A stretch of 64,000 nt of DNA. It comes from Agelaius tricolor. Its lineage: Eukaryota; Chordata; Aves; Passeriformes; Icteridae. The position numbers and the translations under genes were made by a program. Every line of letters begins with the position of its first letter. The stretch's first letter is position 1. The DNA is taken from NCBI GenBank assembly GCA_023055355.1, contig JALJCS010000004.1:30966744-31030743 (forward strand), in the 5' to 3' direction. The notes below the pieces were generated by a model. That model was not told the DNA's origin. It did not search any database and saw nothing but the letters and a program-made list of their open reading frames with translations. Below, piece by piece: positions 1 to 10,771 of the stretch.

Positions 1-41
1 TCAGGTCTGAGGGTTGCATATGGATTTCTTGTCTCCTCCAG

Positions 42-253
42 GAGATGAGTGAAGCCGAGCGGCGCTGCATCGAGGCTGAGTTTGAGCGGCTGCGCCGCTG
101 CTGGCGGAGCGGGAGCGCACCGAGCTGCGGTGGCTGGCTGAGCTGGACGGCACCTTCACAGCTACCCATGCCAAAAAATCATTGCGGGTGGCCGAGGGGG
201 TTGCACAGCTCCACAGACTCATCGGGCAGCTGGAGGCCAGGTGCTTGTCCCAG
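42..253 (+). pseudogene. TRIM copy A, long coiled-coil exon (frameshifted)
   Basis: The exon follows the acceptor ctcctccag and ends at the donor gtgagt. It is 212 bases; 213 (71 codons) would keep frame, against about 231 in typical TRIM genes. Heptad-like Leu/Glu/Arg content and the end LIGQLEARCLSQ are typical of this exon. A single-base loss lies near position 99. Confidence 0.75.
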
Positions 254-339
254 GTGAGTGCCTTTCTTACCCAAAAGCTGTCCCAAAGTGCTGCCTATGG
301 GGTCTTGAACTCCCCTTTTTTCTCCCTTTTTCCTTTTAG

Positions 340-362
340 GATGTTGGGAGGATCGTAAGCAG
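340..362 (+). pseudogene. TRIM copy A, 23-base exon
   Basis: Exactly 23 bases between a pyrimidine-rich acceptor (tccttttag) and the donor gtatgt. It reads DVGRIVS plus two bases, which are completed in the next exon. Length, position and sequence match the conserved mini-exon of TRIM genes. Confidence 0.75.
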
Positions 363-468
363 GTATGTGGCAACTGGTTGCTTCATGTCCCTATCACTCC
401 ATCTGTGGAGAGGTGCTTGGCTGCTACATCCATCACATAACATCTGTCCCTCTAATTTCTTTTCCCAG

Positions 469-581
469 CTTGAGTGAAATGAGGTTCCACCTCTCCTCGG
501 GGCTCCCCAAGCAGCTGGATAAGAGCCTGAGCTCCTGCCACCAAAGCGATGCTCTGTGGAAGGCCCTGGAGAAGTTCAGAG
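469..581 (+). pseudogene. TRIM copy A, exon after the mini-exon
   Basis: 113 bases between acceptor ttttcccag and donor gtattt. It continues the frame of the mini-exon and reads SLSEMRFHLSSGLPKQL and onward to ALEKFRG, the usual linker between coiled coil and PRY-SPRY. The exon itself is open. Confidence 0.7.
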
Positions 582-800
582 GTATTTGGGTAGATATCGG
601 ATATTTTAGGAGAATTCGGAGGCTTTGGGGAGGAATGCAGAGGTATTTGGGATAATTTGGATATGCAGATATGTTCAGATAATTCAGATATTCGTCTGTA
701 TTGGGGGGAGGAATTCAGCGTTATTTTGGGAGCAATTCAGTTGCATTTTGGGATAATTTAGTTATCTGGGGAGAAGTCAGAGGCATTTCAGGAGGAAGAG
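582..800. repeat. Degenerate GC-rich minisatellite
   Basis: Imperfect repeats of a unit of roughly 30 bases built on aattcagaggtattttggga. Copies begin near 582, 636, 690, 730 and 770. This kind of decayed minisatellite is common in GC-rich avian introns. No coding signal is seen. Confidence 0.55.
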
Positions 801-1350
801 GAGCTTGTCCAAGGGAAGGGCAGCAGAAAGCTCTGCACCTGCTCACTCCCCACCTTCTTCCCTCCTCCCAGACATGGATCCCCCCATGGGTCTCCCCACA
901 GCAAAGATGATGCTGGAGACTGGCATGACTCCTCTCCTACAGCTTTTGGCAGAGAGAAAAAGGGTGTGGTGGGATGAGGAGGAGGAGCAGGATGAGGGCA
1001 GAGAGGCCTGCTGAGGCCAGGAGCTGGCCTAGTAGCCGTCAGGGGGTCATTGCCAGGAGATGCAGGATGCGGACACAGTAGATGGACTCTGCAAGATGCC
1101 ACCTGTGCATCCTTATCCTAGGTGCTGCACATACTCCTAGGGAGAGAAATGGTTTTATGAAAACTCCCCTCCCAGCTGCTATAATTAGTAACCAATCTTC
1201 TGTTGCTGCTCATCATGTAGGTCATGAATTAAAGGCGAAAAAAACCCCAACAAACAAAAAAACACCCCCGATTTTTCTTTTGTGCATGCGCGTGAGCGTG
1301 TTCGTGTGCGTGTGTGTATGCATAGGCTAGATTTTAAGGTATTTCTTGGT
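801..1350. other. Non-coding stretch between TRIM copy A and the CpG-rich block
   Basis: No recognisable exon. It contains an A-rich patch (1238-1265) followed by a short interrupted GT run (1285-1322). Short open frames on both strands show no domain and no splice support. Confidence 0.4.
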
Positions 1351-1359
1351 TCCGCTGGG

Positions 1360-2060
1360 CTAGGGAGAAGGGAGTAGGCGAGTAAGGGGCACACACGGGT
1401 CCCGGTTCCCGGGTGCGGAGTGGCGGACCTGTCTCGGGTCCTAAACTATACAGCCTTGACTGAGAACAGCACGTCCCGCTCCTCCCCGCCGCTGGAAGCG
1501 GCTGCCGCGGCTCTGGCTGTCGCCTGCCCTCACACGATAAGCGGCCACTCCCCGCGGGACAGCGCCTGTCTCGTCCCGCCGTGCAGCTCTCAGTGGCCAT
1601 CCCCCGCTGCGGCTCTTTAATTCTATTTATTTTATTCTGCTCTGTACATTCCATTCACATCTCTTCATCTCTCCCCCCCCCCCCCTCCAGTGCGGCCCCT
1701 CTGCCGCCGCCCCGCTCGGGGTGCAGCTCCCGGAGCCTGGGCAGCGACCAGGGCGGCTCGCACCGCACCACCCTCTCGGTGCGCCTCTGGTAGAGCTGTC
1801 TCACCCTCGGGGCAGCTCTTGTGGTGACTCCGGCACCGGCACGGCTCGGTTCGGCTCCGGTATCGCCGCCTTGTCCCGCGGCGCAGCTCTTTGGGACGCG
1901 GGGCAGCGGCCGCCCCGAGGGGCAGCTCACACAGCACCGCCACAGCCACCCAAGGCAGCGGCCACCCCCAGAGGCAGCTTTTTTCTTCGCTTCGCCTCGC
2001 CTCGCCCGCTCTCTTCGTGTAGCCCCTTCACCGCCACCTCACCCCGAGGAGAAAATTCCT
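1360..2060. promoter_or_regulatory. CpG-rich block, possible CpG island
   Basis: About 700 bases with many CpG dinucleotides and high GC, between AT-rich neighbours. The motif gggcagct or a close variant recurs at least four times between 1810 and 1980. No first exon could be assigned on either strand. It could be a promoter island for the TRIM copy B region or simply a decayed GC-rich repeat. Confidence 0.4.
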
Positions 2061-2293
2061 GGGAAAATATTTATACCTAGCATATTCCCGACTTTTCTTG
2101 CTGCTGCAGAATCCTTATGTAGGCTGAGATTCTCCTTCGAAAAGAACAGTAAGTGCCTGAAATAATTAAGAATTAACTAAGGATTAGGTTGGTCTGCTGA
2201 AACCAAAGTAATTTTCGGGTGTTTCTTAGCAGTATAATTAAAAAAAAAAAAAAAGAAAAAAGAAAAATGAGGGTTTGTTTGTTTTATTTTGGT

Positions 2294-2326
<33 letters not shown>

Positions 2327-2870
2327 CCCGAGACATCCATCTTCGTGTTTTGTCTAGGTTCGGTTTCGCAGTCACGCCCTGTCCCGCTCCACACACGGAG
2401 GAGGCAGTGGCGGGACCGCAGAGCGCCGCTGGCCGAGATCCAACAATGACAAGGAGTTTTCCATGCGCCCCCACCCCTCCGGCAGAGGGGCAGAGGCAAA
2501 CCTGAGGCTATAAACGACGTTTTTCTGCGACTTACAAATGCCCGGTGCGTTTTTTTTTTCTCATAATTTCTCCCTATTTTTTTTTCCCCGTGAAAAAGCC
2601 AAAGCTGATCAGTTTTGGGTCACAGCGGATTTTACAACTGTTTGGGAACATCGAACTGCTTTTATTGTTTTATCTACCTCATTCATAACTACAATTCCTG
2701 ATTAGTATTTTAAACATTATAGGTTTCTTATTATTTTTATAGCTCTATAATAAAATTTGCATTATTTTTAAACATATATATGTCTTATATTAAAATGGGA
2801 TATAGTATATTGAAACTCCGTTAACGTTATTATAGTTAAAATACACACAGCGGTGGGGTTTTATTTCACC
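2061..2870. other. AT-rich spacer with homopolymer tracts
   Basis: Contains an A tract (about 2238-2268) and a long T tract (2298-2324). Such tracts create lysine- or phenylalanine-only open frames that are not genes. From 2600 to 2860 the DNA is strongly AT-rich. No gene seen. Confidence 0.5.
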
Positions 2871-3289
2871 CTAACCCTCCCGCTCCAAGCTGGTATCCAC
2901 ATGAGCTCCAGGGAACTCTGCTCACTCGCCACATTCCTGCTTTAATCCTTGTCTCCTGGAGCCCCCTTCTGGCCTCACTCTCCTTCCCTCGGCGCAGCGG
3001 AGGGGTGAGAGTTCCCCGTGTCACTGACTCGTCCTGGGCCCCAGCTGCCGCTGCCTGCGTTCCCTTCTGTCCGTAAACCAGGACTGGCGCTGGCCCGAGG
3101 GCCTGTTCCATGCCTGAGGCGGTGGGAATGTCGGACCAGCCCAGGATTGCCTTTGCTTGGGAGGCTCCGGACGCCGGTCCCAGCGTTCCGGCCCGCCGCC
3201 GCCTCAGGGGCACCGGGCCAGGCCTCTTTCCGTGCGCGCCTCCCCGAGCGCGTCCTGTAAACAACCACGGCCGCGGGAAAGGCCGTCAG

Positions 3290-3474
3290 ATTTCAGGTTT
3301 CCTCCAGGAGGAAACCACCTGTCTGCTGCGCTGCTGCGCCGTCTGCTTGGATTTCTTCCGGGATCCTGTCACGATCCTGAGCTGCGGCCACAATTTCTGC
3401 CGGCGCTGCCTGTCGCTGTGCGCGGCGGGCGGCGCTGCGTGCCTGCAGTGCCGGGTGCCGTTCCCGCACGGTGG
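3290..3474 (+). pseudogene. TRIM copy B, RING finger exon part
   Basis: A canonical C3HC4 RING: CAVC, then SCGHNFCRRC, then CLQC, with all eight Cys/His ligands. It is preceded by FLQEETTCLL, where typical TRIMs have LQEEATC. The frame is open upstream to an ATG at 3110, but that N-terminus is not TRIM-like. After the LTR insertion at 3475 the frame runs into a stop within about 25 bases. Confidence 0.85.
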
Positions 3475-3931
3475 TGATGCCTCAGGTTTTAGCTTTTAGC
3501 TTTTTTCGGGTTCTGTACTGCTTTAGTGTGTAGTTCTGAGCTTCACATTAAGGGATAGTTAGCTGTCTTCACAGAATAGGTGGACAAAACAATTTCTTCT
3601 CTAGCTGGGGGCCAAGGAAAACTGATCCAAATCTCAGACCCAAAAGCATAAACAACAGTGGACCGAAGAGAAGAAAACAAGAAGGATGTGGCTTCCAAAC
3701 TTAGAGCTATAATTGGACAATTAACTCAAACATGCTAATGGACTAGAACTTAAAAAAGTGAGAGATCTCGTGATCGGTCATCCATTTTGTGACTGTTTTG
3801 GTTTGATCTTGGGTGTAGCCCTGGCTGGGCTCTTGTACTGCCCAAGGCGTATCCACTGAGGCCTTTTAATAAATACTTTATTCTTTAATTCCGTCTAGCT
3901 TCTGTTCTAGGTCAGCCTTCACAAGGCATCA
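3475..3931 (+). mobile_element. Solo LTR of an endogenous retrovirus inside the TRIM exon
   Basis: 457 bases bounded by a perfect 7-base inverted repeat, TGATGCC at the left end and GGCATCA at the right, with the TG...CA ends of retroviral LTRs. The 4-base target GTGG is duplicated on both sides (3471-3474 and 3932-3935). A poly(A) signal AATAAA lies at 3868-3873, about 60 bases from the 3' end, in + orientation. There are no internal viral genes, so this is a solo LTR left by recombination. The family could not be named from sequence alone. Confidence 0.85.
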
Positions 3932-3935
3932 GTGG

Positions 3936-4130
3936 CTTCTGCCCCAACCTGCAGCTGGCCCAATGTGGTGGCAGCCGTGCAGGAGCTGGCCCCGCTGCTG
4001 GCACAGGATCTGTGCCGCAGGCACCTCACTGTCTTCTGTCACTGTGATGGAGTCCTTGTCTGTGCTGCCTGCACGAGCATCATCCCCACCCCACTCTGCT
4101 GCTCAAAGAGGCCGCTCGCTGCTACAGGGT
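3936..4130 (+). pseudogene. TRIM copy B, B-box part of exon 1
   Basis: Directly after the LTR the RING frame resumes as FCPNLQLA, the usual RING to B-box linker. One extra C near 3960 then shifts to the frame reading NVVAAVQELAPLLAQ and the B-box: C-x2-H, C-x2-D and C-x2-C are seen at CRRH, CHCD and CAAC. The final two histidines of the B-box are lost. Ends at a donor gtgagt at about 4131. Confidence 0.75.
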
Positions 4131-4816
4131 GAGTGGATCCCCATCTTAGACACTCTTCCCCTGCCGGAACGACTCTAAGTTCCCTTAAAACTCAGCCCCC
4201 AGAATATGTATTTTTAGCAGAGGCAAGGCTTTTCCCTGTCTTTCTAGGGGAAAAAAGCAATGCAAGCATCTAGAAGCCAAAACTGAGCTGAAATGCTGCA
4301 ATTTGGTGAGGGTTAAGTATGAAACGGTTAAGTATAACGGGTGGACCAAACCAAAATATTGGAGATTCCAAACTCCTGCTCTCACCTGGCACCTGTGCTG
4401 TGGAGGGCTCATATTCCACTTCTGGGTGCAGAGGGGAAATAGAGGTCCCCAAAGGGAGTTTTGACCTGGCTGTGGGTGGAAGGAGTAGGGGAAAGGGGAT
4501 GGAAACTGAAGGGTGGTCAGAACTTTTTAAGATCTGGTGGCAACTTTTTTACAGGAGACCTTGGAGAGGTGGGATATCCAGCCTGTCTGGGAGACTTGTA
4601 GTGCCCAAGTATCACTGTGTGTTTGCATAACTGTATGGATAAGGTGAGGGTGTGCATGCAGCATAACTATGAAGTTCATTATAACATGGGTATGAATGTA
4701 CATATCTGCTTCAGTGCAGCTGCAGAGGAGGGTGAGGATGGGGCCATCTGCACTGGCCATATCCATGGTACTTTAGGGGTTCCAGCTCTCTCTCCTTCTT
4801 TTCTTCCCTTCTCCAG

Positions 4817-4885
4817 GAGTATAAACCCCTTTTCCCTGCAGAAGCAGTTTGAAGCTTCCCAAAAAACCCTGCAAGAGGAGGACAA
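4817..4885 (+). pseudogene. TRIM copy B, short helical exon
   Basis: Reads LQKQFEASQKTLQEEDK in the best frame, matching the position of the usual 96-base TRIM exon but shorter (69 bases). Acceptor ttctccag, possible donor gtgaca. The start of the exon is in a different frame from the end. Confidence 0.5.
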
Positions 4886-5026
4886 GTGACATGCTGGGCT
4901 GACTGAGGCAGCATAGGAGATAAGACAGGAGATGCTGGTGGGTAGTGCTGCCATCTGGGTGCACCATGGGGGCCACACTGCTTCATTCCCCCTCCAGCAT
5001 CCTCCTCCTTCTCCTTCATCCCCCAG

Positions 5027-5245
5027 ACTCGAGGCAGGGCTGACAAGCAGAAGCTACAGGCAATGCTGAAGGGGCTCTGCTGGGTGCTGAGTGACCAGGA
5101 ATCACAATTTCTTTCCTGGTTCCATCGTGTGTGCTGGAGGTTGGAGGAACAGCAACATGGTGAAGCTGCCGAGATGTCATGGATCCAGCAATGCCATGCA
5201 GAGCTCCAGGCCAAGTGCCAGCAACCAGATGGTGACCTGCTATGG
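5027..5245 (+). pseudogene. TRIM copy B, long coiled-coil exon
   Basis: 219 bases, open, between acceptor catcccccag and donor gtgaga. It begins TRGRADKQKLQAMLKGL and ends AELQAKCQQPDGDLLW; the end is diagnostic of the TRIM exon that precedes the 23-base mini-exon. Length is 73 codons against about 77 in the family. Confidence 0.8.
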
Positions 5246-5339
5246 GTGAGACAAAACTTAGCCCCAGAATCTGTTCCCCCCCTTTTTACTTTTATTTACA
5301 GGAAAGCAGCCCTAAGCATCTTTCTCCCTTCCTCTCCAG

Positions 5340-5362
5340 GATGTCTGAACCACCTTGAACAG
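5340..5362 (+). pseudogene. TRIM copy B, 23-base exon with in-frame stop
   Basis: Exactly 23 bases between acceptor cctctccag and donor gtattg. Read in the frame set by the preceding exon it gives D-V-stop, so TGA interrupts the coiled coil here. Confidence 0.75.
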
Positions 5363-6274
5363 GTATTGGAGCCAAAAACATCACCAGTTTTGGCCCCAAG
5401 CCCTCCATTTTTCAGATCTTCTCTCCCTGTTCTTTTCCTCTGGGATTTTTGCTTTGGAGCTGGAGGGGGTTGATGGTTAATCCAAAACTTGGTGATGATG
5501 GGGGAATCTTCCATCATATCTTGCAGGGGTGGGAGCCTTGCCCACGTGAGTAAAGATGTCCCGGTGGTTTTCTAGCAATGGGGAAAGGAAATTTGGCATT
5601 GAACAACCCAATTTACTCCTCTCGAGGTGCACAGAGAGCAAGGTACAGCCATCACTGCTGTTGATGTCAGAGCAGGAAACAGCTTGAGAATTTTACTTGA
5701 AAAACCAACATGCTAGCAGAGGCAGTGACAATTTAAAGGTGCTTGGAGGGTAAAAACTGGGAAAAAAAGGAATTAATTAAGCAAAAATGGGAAGGCAGAT
5801 TTGGCTGGAAAGTGAAAGCATCACAGATGCTCATTTATTTAAAAGAAAATCAGGAATTTATTCCTGATTAGCCTTAAGGGATAGAAGACTGAAGGTGGGA
5901 GGTGCAGAATGCTGTTGATGCTTAATTAGCACCCAAATTAGGACACTAATTATGTGTGGAGAGAGGTGATGCCCCGATGAAGGGGGTTGTGTCTCCCACC
6001 TCAGGTGGCCTTGCCTTCTCTGTGCAGCAGGGTGGGTATGGGAAAGGTCCAGGGCGAGATCCAGAGGTAAAAATCTTTGGGGTTGTCTTCTTTTTCCAGA
6101 CGTCTTGGCGTGCCCTCTGGAGGAAGACTCAGAGGGGTACCGGAGAGGTGAGTCTGGCTTCAGGGACTTACTGAACTCCCATTTGGGTTCAGTGCCTGGA
6201 GCTGATGCTCTGGTGCAATTTTTGGAGGTGATATTCCAATGCATAGAGGCTCATGAACATCCCTCTCCCTGCCA

Positions 6275-6728
6275 GCAACCATGACCCTGGATCCAGCCAC
6301 AGCTCACCCCAAATCCTGGTGTCATTGGATGGCCAGACTGCAGGCCACCAGGAATCACCTCCAGCTCCTCTGCCCTCAGGAATGGAGAGTTTTGAGTCTC
6401 TCTGCTGTATTTTGGGTCAGCAGGATGTTGTGTGGGACTGTCACTGCTGGGCCATGAAGATTTGTCCTGCTCCTGACAGGGCACTGGGGGTGGCTTGGGA
6501 ATTCGTGTCCCATAAAGGCTGCTTTGGTCTCAGCCCCAAATGTGGGGTTTGGGCCATGGGGCAGTGCTGGGGCAGCTGCAGGCTCTCACCTGGCCCAGCC
6601 CATGTCTCTCCCCACAGCCACACTGTCCAACACATGGAGTGGTTGTGGATTACGCTGGCGGGCGGGTGGCTTTCTGTGATGCTGATAGTCAGACTGAAGT
6701 CTTTGCCTTTCCCCCACCCACTTGAGGT
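6275..6728 (+). pseudogene. TRIM copy B, PRY-SPRY (B30.2) exon
   Basis: Three pieces in three frames, in domain order. The first is MTLDPATAHPK, the PRY start. The second includes ESFESLCCILG, DRALGVAWEFVSHKG and CGVWAMGQ, the SPRY core. The third is VVVDYAGGRVAFCDADSQ and VFAFPPP, the SPRY end. At least two frameshifts separate them. These motifs are specific to PRY-SPRY domains of TRIM and butyrophilin proteins. Confidence 0.8.
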
Positions 6729-6739
6729 GGGGGAGATGA

Positions 6740-9700
6740 GGTGAATGACTCTGGCCACTGCTCTGGCTGGGCAAGTGGCCAGCTTTGCTCACACTCTGTC
6801 CCTGATTTCCCCAAAAATCCCCTATGAGCCTTGCAAGTGCAAACACTTCCACCACCCCAGCAAACACTCCACTCAACAACAAACAGCCCCACTCTTCCCC
6901 CAGACCCATTTAATTTTCCTTATAACATCTAATTTAACAATCACATTTCACTCTTTTGCTTCTCAGTGGGAGAACAGAGGTATTTTCAGTTCCTCAGCTG
7001 TTTGTCAGTGGAAGCTTGGACCAGAGAAATAGGGAGAATGTCCCTAAAAGCTTTTCAAAAACTCATCTTGAGGAAGAAAATGGGCTTTTCTCATGCTGCT
7101 AGATGTCTCATAATAAGGTTTTGCAAGTGGAAACTTTTCTGCTTAGGATTTGCAGAGAATTTAGGGGAAGTGGGTTAAAACCATGTTTCATGTTTCTGAG
7201 GATCACTCAGGATTGGGCCTTTTCAGGGCTTTGTATTCACTATCAGGATGTAAGCAGGGAGAGAGATGACAGACAGAATTTCATCCCCCATTTCACTGCC
7301 TGCAAGCGAATAGAAGGGGAACAAAACTAAATGAACTGGTATCTTGAAGCAGCAGAAGGTTGTTGTTAGGGTTCAGCCATGGAATAAAGTGCTGTTATCA
7401 GCAAGCCCAGACAGGACTGGGCAGGTCTCTGCCTCTTGCAGTCCCAGTCACTCCTTTGCTGCCAGAATTGCCTCCCCATCCACATGCAGTCTTCAGCTTG
7501 GTCTGAGGAAGAGGAGAAACTACCAGGAAAGGCAGCAACTTTTATCTTTGGGACCTAAATTTTAGACAAGGGCCCTGACAAAATACAGGTCACAGCTAAA
7601 CCCACATTACAGTCCAGTTTTATAATTAGTTTTTTCCCTGTTTGGCTCATGGTGAAGTTGGTCTTTCCTTGAAAGACAAGGTCCAGTGATGTATAAAGCA
7701 AAGCACTTCTTTGCAGCATGCTGCTCCAACAGATGAGCTTGCAACACTCCATCCACTTTTTGTCTGAAAAGCTTTATGGATATTTAATTTGAAAGTCCAT
7801 ACAAAAAAACCCAAAACCCCCTGCCTTTTTATGTAACTCAATAGCCCCACAGCTGGCTCTCTGGCATTGGGGTGGCAAGGAAATCAGCCTCTTTTTGCTC
7901 AAGGGCAGCTCAACAGCATCCTGTCAGATGGGAGGCAGATGGTTGGGTGTGGAGGGTGCACAGCCCCCACTCCTTGAGCAGAGCCAGCAGATGCACCTTG
8001 CAGCCCTGCCACCATGGACCCTTGGACCCCAAAACCCTCCTGGTGTGGCAGGCACACCTCATACCAGCCCATGAAAGAGGGGAGTTGCTGAAAGTTTTGG
8101 GTTTTTTTTCCCCACAGGAGTCAAAATTTTTTCCACAAAGCTGGAGCCCAGGGTGCATTTTGCAGGGATTTGGGGCTTGAGGATGAACATTCTCGGGGGG
8201 GGGTTTAGCCACTGCCTCCTGCTTCTCCCCATGCTGCTCCTCTTCCACTGACACCTCAGGATCAGACCAAGTGCGAACTGTGCATCCAGGGGAAGTGCAG
8301 CAGGCATGGAGGGGCAAACCTGAGTGAGGACTGCAGGCCCTCCACGATGGTGGGAGTGTTAATCTTCTCCTGCTCCTCACTGAGGTCCAATGTAAGCAGA
8401 AAGAGGTGGATTTTGGGAGTGGGTTTACAACTGTTTGACTTTTTATCAACTGTTAATAATTTGTTGGTGTTGATGGGTGCTTATAAAAATGGAGATCAAA
8501 AGGCAATTTTAAAAATCAGCAGCTTGTTACATCCAGAAGGCAGAAAATACAGCTCTAGTGCAACCGGGGGGGTCTGTGTTTTTAATCCTCTGGTTTTGGG
8601 TATGTTTGCTCCATTTTGGGCCTTCTCCCCAAGGGAGCAGCTAGCACTGTGGGAGATGGGGATTTTCCACCTTGAAACAATGCCCAAAGGGAAGAAGTCC
8701 CCAAATTAGAGAGGAACTTGTTAAAGAAATGGTGGCCTCTGCACTGCTGCCTTGAGGAGAAAGTGCTCCCCAACCCCTTTGTTTTTTTTGGGGGTTGATA
8801 AACGCCCAACTCCTTTGTTTTTGAGAAGACTGTCCCCTTTTAAGTGAAAATAAGACTTGTTGTTTTCAGCACTAGCAGTGGATATGGGGAAGAAACAGCT
8901 CCAAAAATATCTGTAAGCCCTTCCAGAATTAACTTATATGCTGCTTGGGTGGGAGGGGAGGCTTTAGTTTTTCATGTGTCACCAGTTTGCCCAGTTCCCC
9001 ACTCCAGGGGCCTTTTCCCCATTTCTTACCCAGTTTGTTGGGATAAAATTCATAATTTCATTTAATTTTTTCCATTTTATAATTTCTCCTACTCTGAGAA
9101 GAGGCTTTTTCTCCCCAGAATGAAGCAAAGCAGGATGTTTCTCCCTCCAAGTCCCTTCATTGCTCAAAATCCCCTCCAAAAACCTACATCTGAGGGCTTA
9201 CTTAAGCTAAAAGAGGCCTTTTTTAACATAGGATGAAATGCTATAGTGCATTATAGGGCCTCAGCAGCATGAATAGAGCTGATAGCTGAGTTGAGCAAAA
9301 AATATCTGAATTTTGGGTAATTTTTAGTTTTTGCCTTCTATTCTGTAAAATTGTCACTCTGTATGCACCCATGCTTTAGACCTGAATTTCCCACATAGAG
9401 GAACTTCCCCCTGGAGCTATGGTGAGCCAGCTGTGCTTTGCTGCTCACCCAAATCCTCCACACAAAAACTCACCAAACTCCAAAAAACAAGTATGAACTG
9501 AACTTTGTCTTTAAATAAACTGGTTGAGCTCAGTGATTTATTGTGTCACTCATAACCTGGAACTGGTGTCTTAAACAAGGTGGTTTTGAGCTACACTGCA
9601 GTGTTGCCCCAGGTGGGACCCTCCAGGGAATGGGGACAGCCAGAGGTGAGGATATTCAGGGAGAAATTGATCTGTGAGAACAAAGACATCTAGGCTGGGG

Positions 9701-10560
9701 GGTTGAGGACTTAGGGGGAAAGGGACCTCCGTGACTGGCTGGGGACCCAGGGAGGCCAGGGAGCTCTGAGGCACGCAGATGACATGCAGTGTTGCAGGTC
9801 AGGCGTGGGTGACGTACCCACGATGAGCTGGGCCCCTACCCAGCTCCATGACCTCTGCTCCCCCTGCACACTTTGGCAGGGTCAGGGCCAGAGTTCACCA
9901 CTCAAGTCTGTCCTCAACAGCCAGCCCAGGGGAAGAATGAGCTTCTTTATACTGGCACTTTTGTTTGACCAGCAGTGATTGATGTGACTGCTGAAGTGAT
10001 ATAAAATAATGATGCCAAGAAGCAGGAGGACACTGATAGTTCAAAGCAGGTCCAAGCCCACTGTAAAGACCAGATTAATGCTGTAAATGCAGTGTCCTGG
10101 GAGGAGCCAGGAAGGTGCACTCTGGTTTCCAGGCCACGAGGAGGTGCTCCAGTTCACTCTTCAGCCAAAGTGTAAATCATGGATGATGATGATACTAAAC
10201 CCTGCCCTGAGCCTGATGCGGGAGAGGGAGCAATGCTTCTTGGGCTCATCTCAAGTTCCCCCAAGATGTGTGGCGCTGCTGCAACCTTGCCAAAGCTCAG
10301 TTCAGGGGCACCAGCAGCATGGGTGGGGGGGCTACACCTTTTGCACCCCCACAGCCCAAGGGTTGGGGCACCCCCAGCCCCTCCACCTGTCTCAGGGACA
10401 CCCCCCACATACCCACATGACCCAGTCTGGGGCCTCACCCCAAACTCTACTGCTCCTGGTCCCCAGCAAAACTTCGCCCTTCCCTGTGGCACCTGTCCAG
10501 CTTTAGGGTAGCAGCTCTGAAGCGAGAGGTTAGTTTTGAAATCAGTGTTGCTTAGAATAT
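6740..10560. other. Intergenic region between TRIM copy B and the DUF4795 gene
   Basis: No exon with a recognisable domain on either strand. Moderately GC-rich, with scattered short open frames, the longest 179 codons on the - strand (7910-8449). These have no start context, no splice partners and no family resemblance. No tRNA or clear mobile element was seen. Confidence 0.45.
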
Positions 10561-10585
10561 CTCAAACACAGCAGGTTAAAATATT

Positions 10586-10591
10586 TTTATT
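10586..10591 (-). terminator. Poly(A) signal of the DUF4795 gene
   Basis: AATAAA on the - strand, 131 bases past the stop codon. It implies a short 3' UTR ending near 10,560-10,575. Confidence 0.65.
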
Positions 10592-10721
10592 AACTTGAAA
10601 AGAAATCCCTTTGGGCAGCTGTCCTGGTCCTTTATTTCATGCAGGGCTCCGAGCATCCAGTCACATCTAGCTGCCTGGCTACTAGTTCCATCCAGGGGGA
10701 CTGGATTTGCTGTGCCCAGGA

Positions 10722-10771
10722 TCAGTGTTTGACATCTGAAGCTGGCTGGTCCTCTTCTAAGGTGGTGGGCC
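10722..10771 (-). CDS. DUF4795 gene, last coding exon 16
   Basis: 50 bases: PTTLEEDQPASDVKH then TGA. Acceptor ttgtgcccag. The split Gly codon joins exactly with exon 15. Confidence 0.65.

Larger units (their letters stand above)
42..581 (+). pseudogene. TRIM-family fragment, copy A (coiled-coil exons only)
   Basis: Three consecutive exons match the middle of a TRIM E3 ubiquitin ligase gene, the part that forms the dimerising coiled coil. They are a long coiled-coil exon (42-253), a 23-base exon (340-362) and a 113-base exon (469-581). The 23-base exon is a hallmark of the TRIM/PRY-SPRY gene layout. All three have AG acceptors and GT donors. The long exon needs one extra base near position 99 to stay in frame: upstream it reads EMSEAERRCIEAEFERLRR, downstream LAERERTELRWLAELDG. 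No PRY-SPRY exon is found downstream before copy B. RING and B-box, if present, lie before base 1. It is probably a pseudogene. A sequencing error at the frameshift in GC-rich DNA is the alternative, but would not explain the missing C-terminal domain. Confidence 0.75.
3290..6735 (+). pseudogene. TRIM-family E3 ubiquitin ligase pseudogene, copy B (RING, B-box, coiled coil, PRY-SPRY)
   Basis: Fragments appear in the correct order for a TRIM protein: RING (3335-3451), B-box (4013-4072), a short helix exon (4817-4885), a long coiled-coil exon (5027-5245), a 23-base exon (5340-5362) and a PRY-SPRY exon (about 6275-6728). TRIM proteins are cytoplasmic ubiquitin ligases; the PRY-SPRY domain binds the target. 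The gene is broken in several ways: a solo LTR separates RING from B-box, one extra base shifts frame just after the LTR, the mini-exon holds an in-frame TGA, and the PRY-SPRY is spread over three frames. The exon that normally follows the mini-exon was not found. The RING alone is still open and has all eight zinc ligands, so a RING-only product cannot be excluded. I cannot name the TRIM paralogue. Confidence 0.85.

Noticed and set aside
2219..2505. Several 70-80 codon frames
   Set aside because: Created by the A and T homopolymer tracts.
6095..6147. Possible small TRIM copy B exon between good splice sites (ttttccag and gtgagt)
   Set aside because: Splice-like ends, but the 53-base content matches no TRIM exon I can recognise.
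7910..8449. 179-codon open frame on the - strand
   Set aside because: No domain, no start context and no splice support; GC-rich DNA gives such frames by chance.
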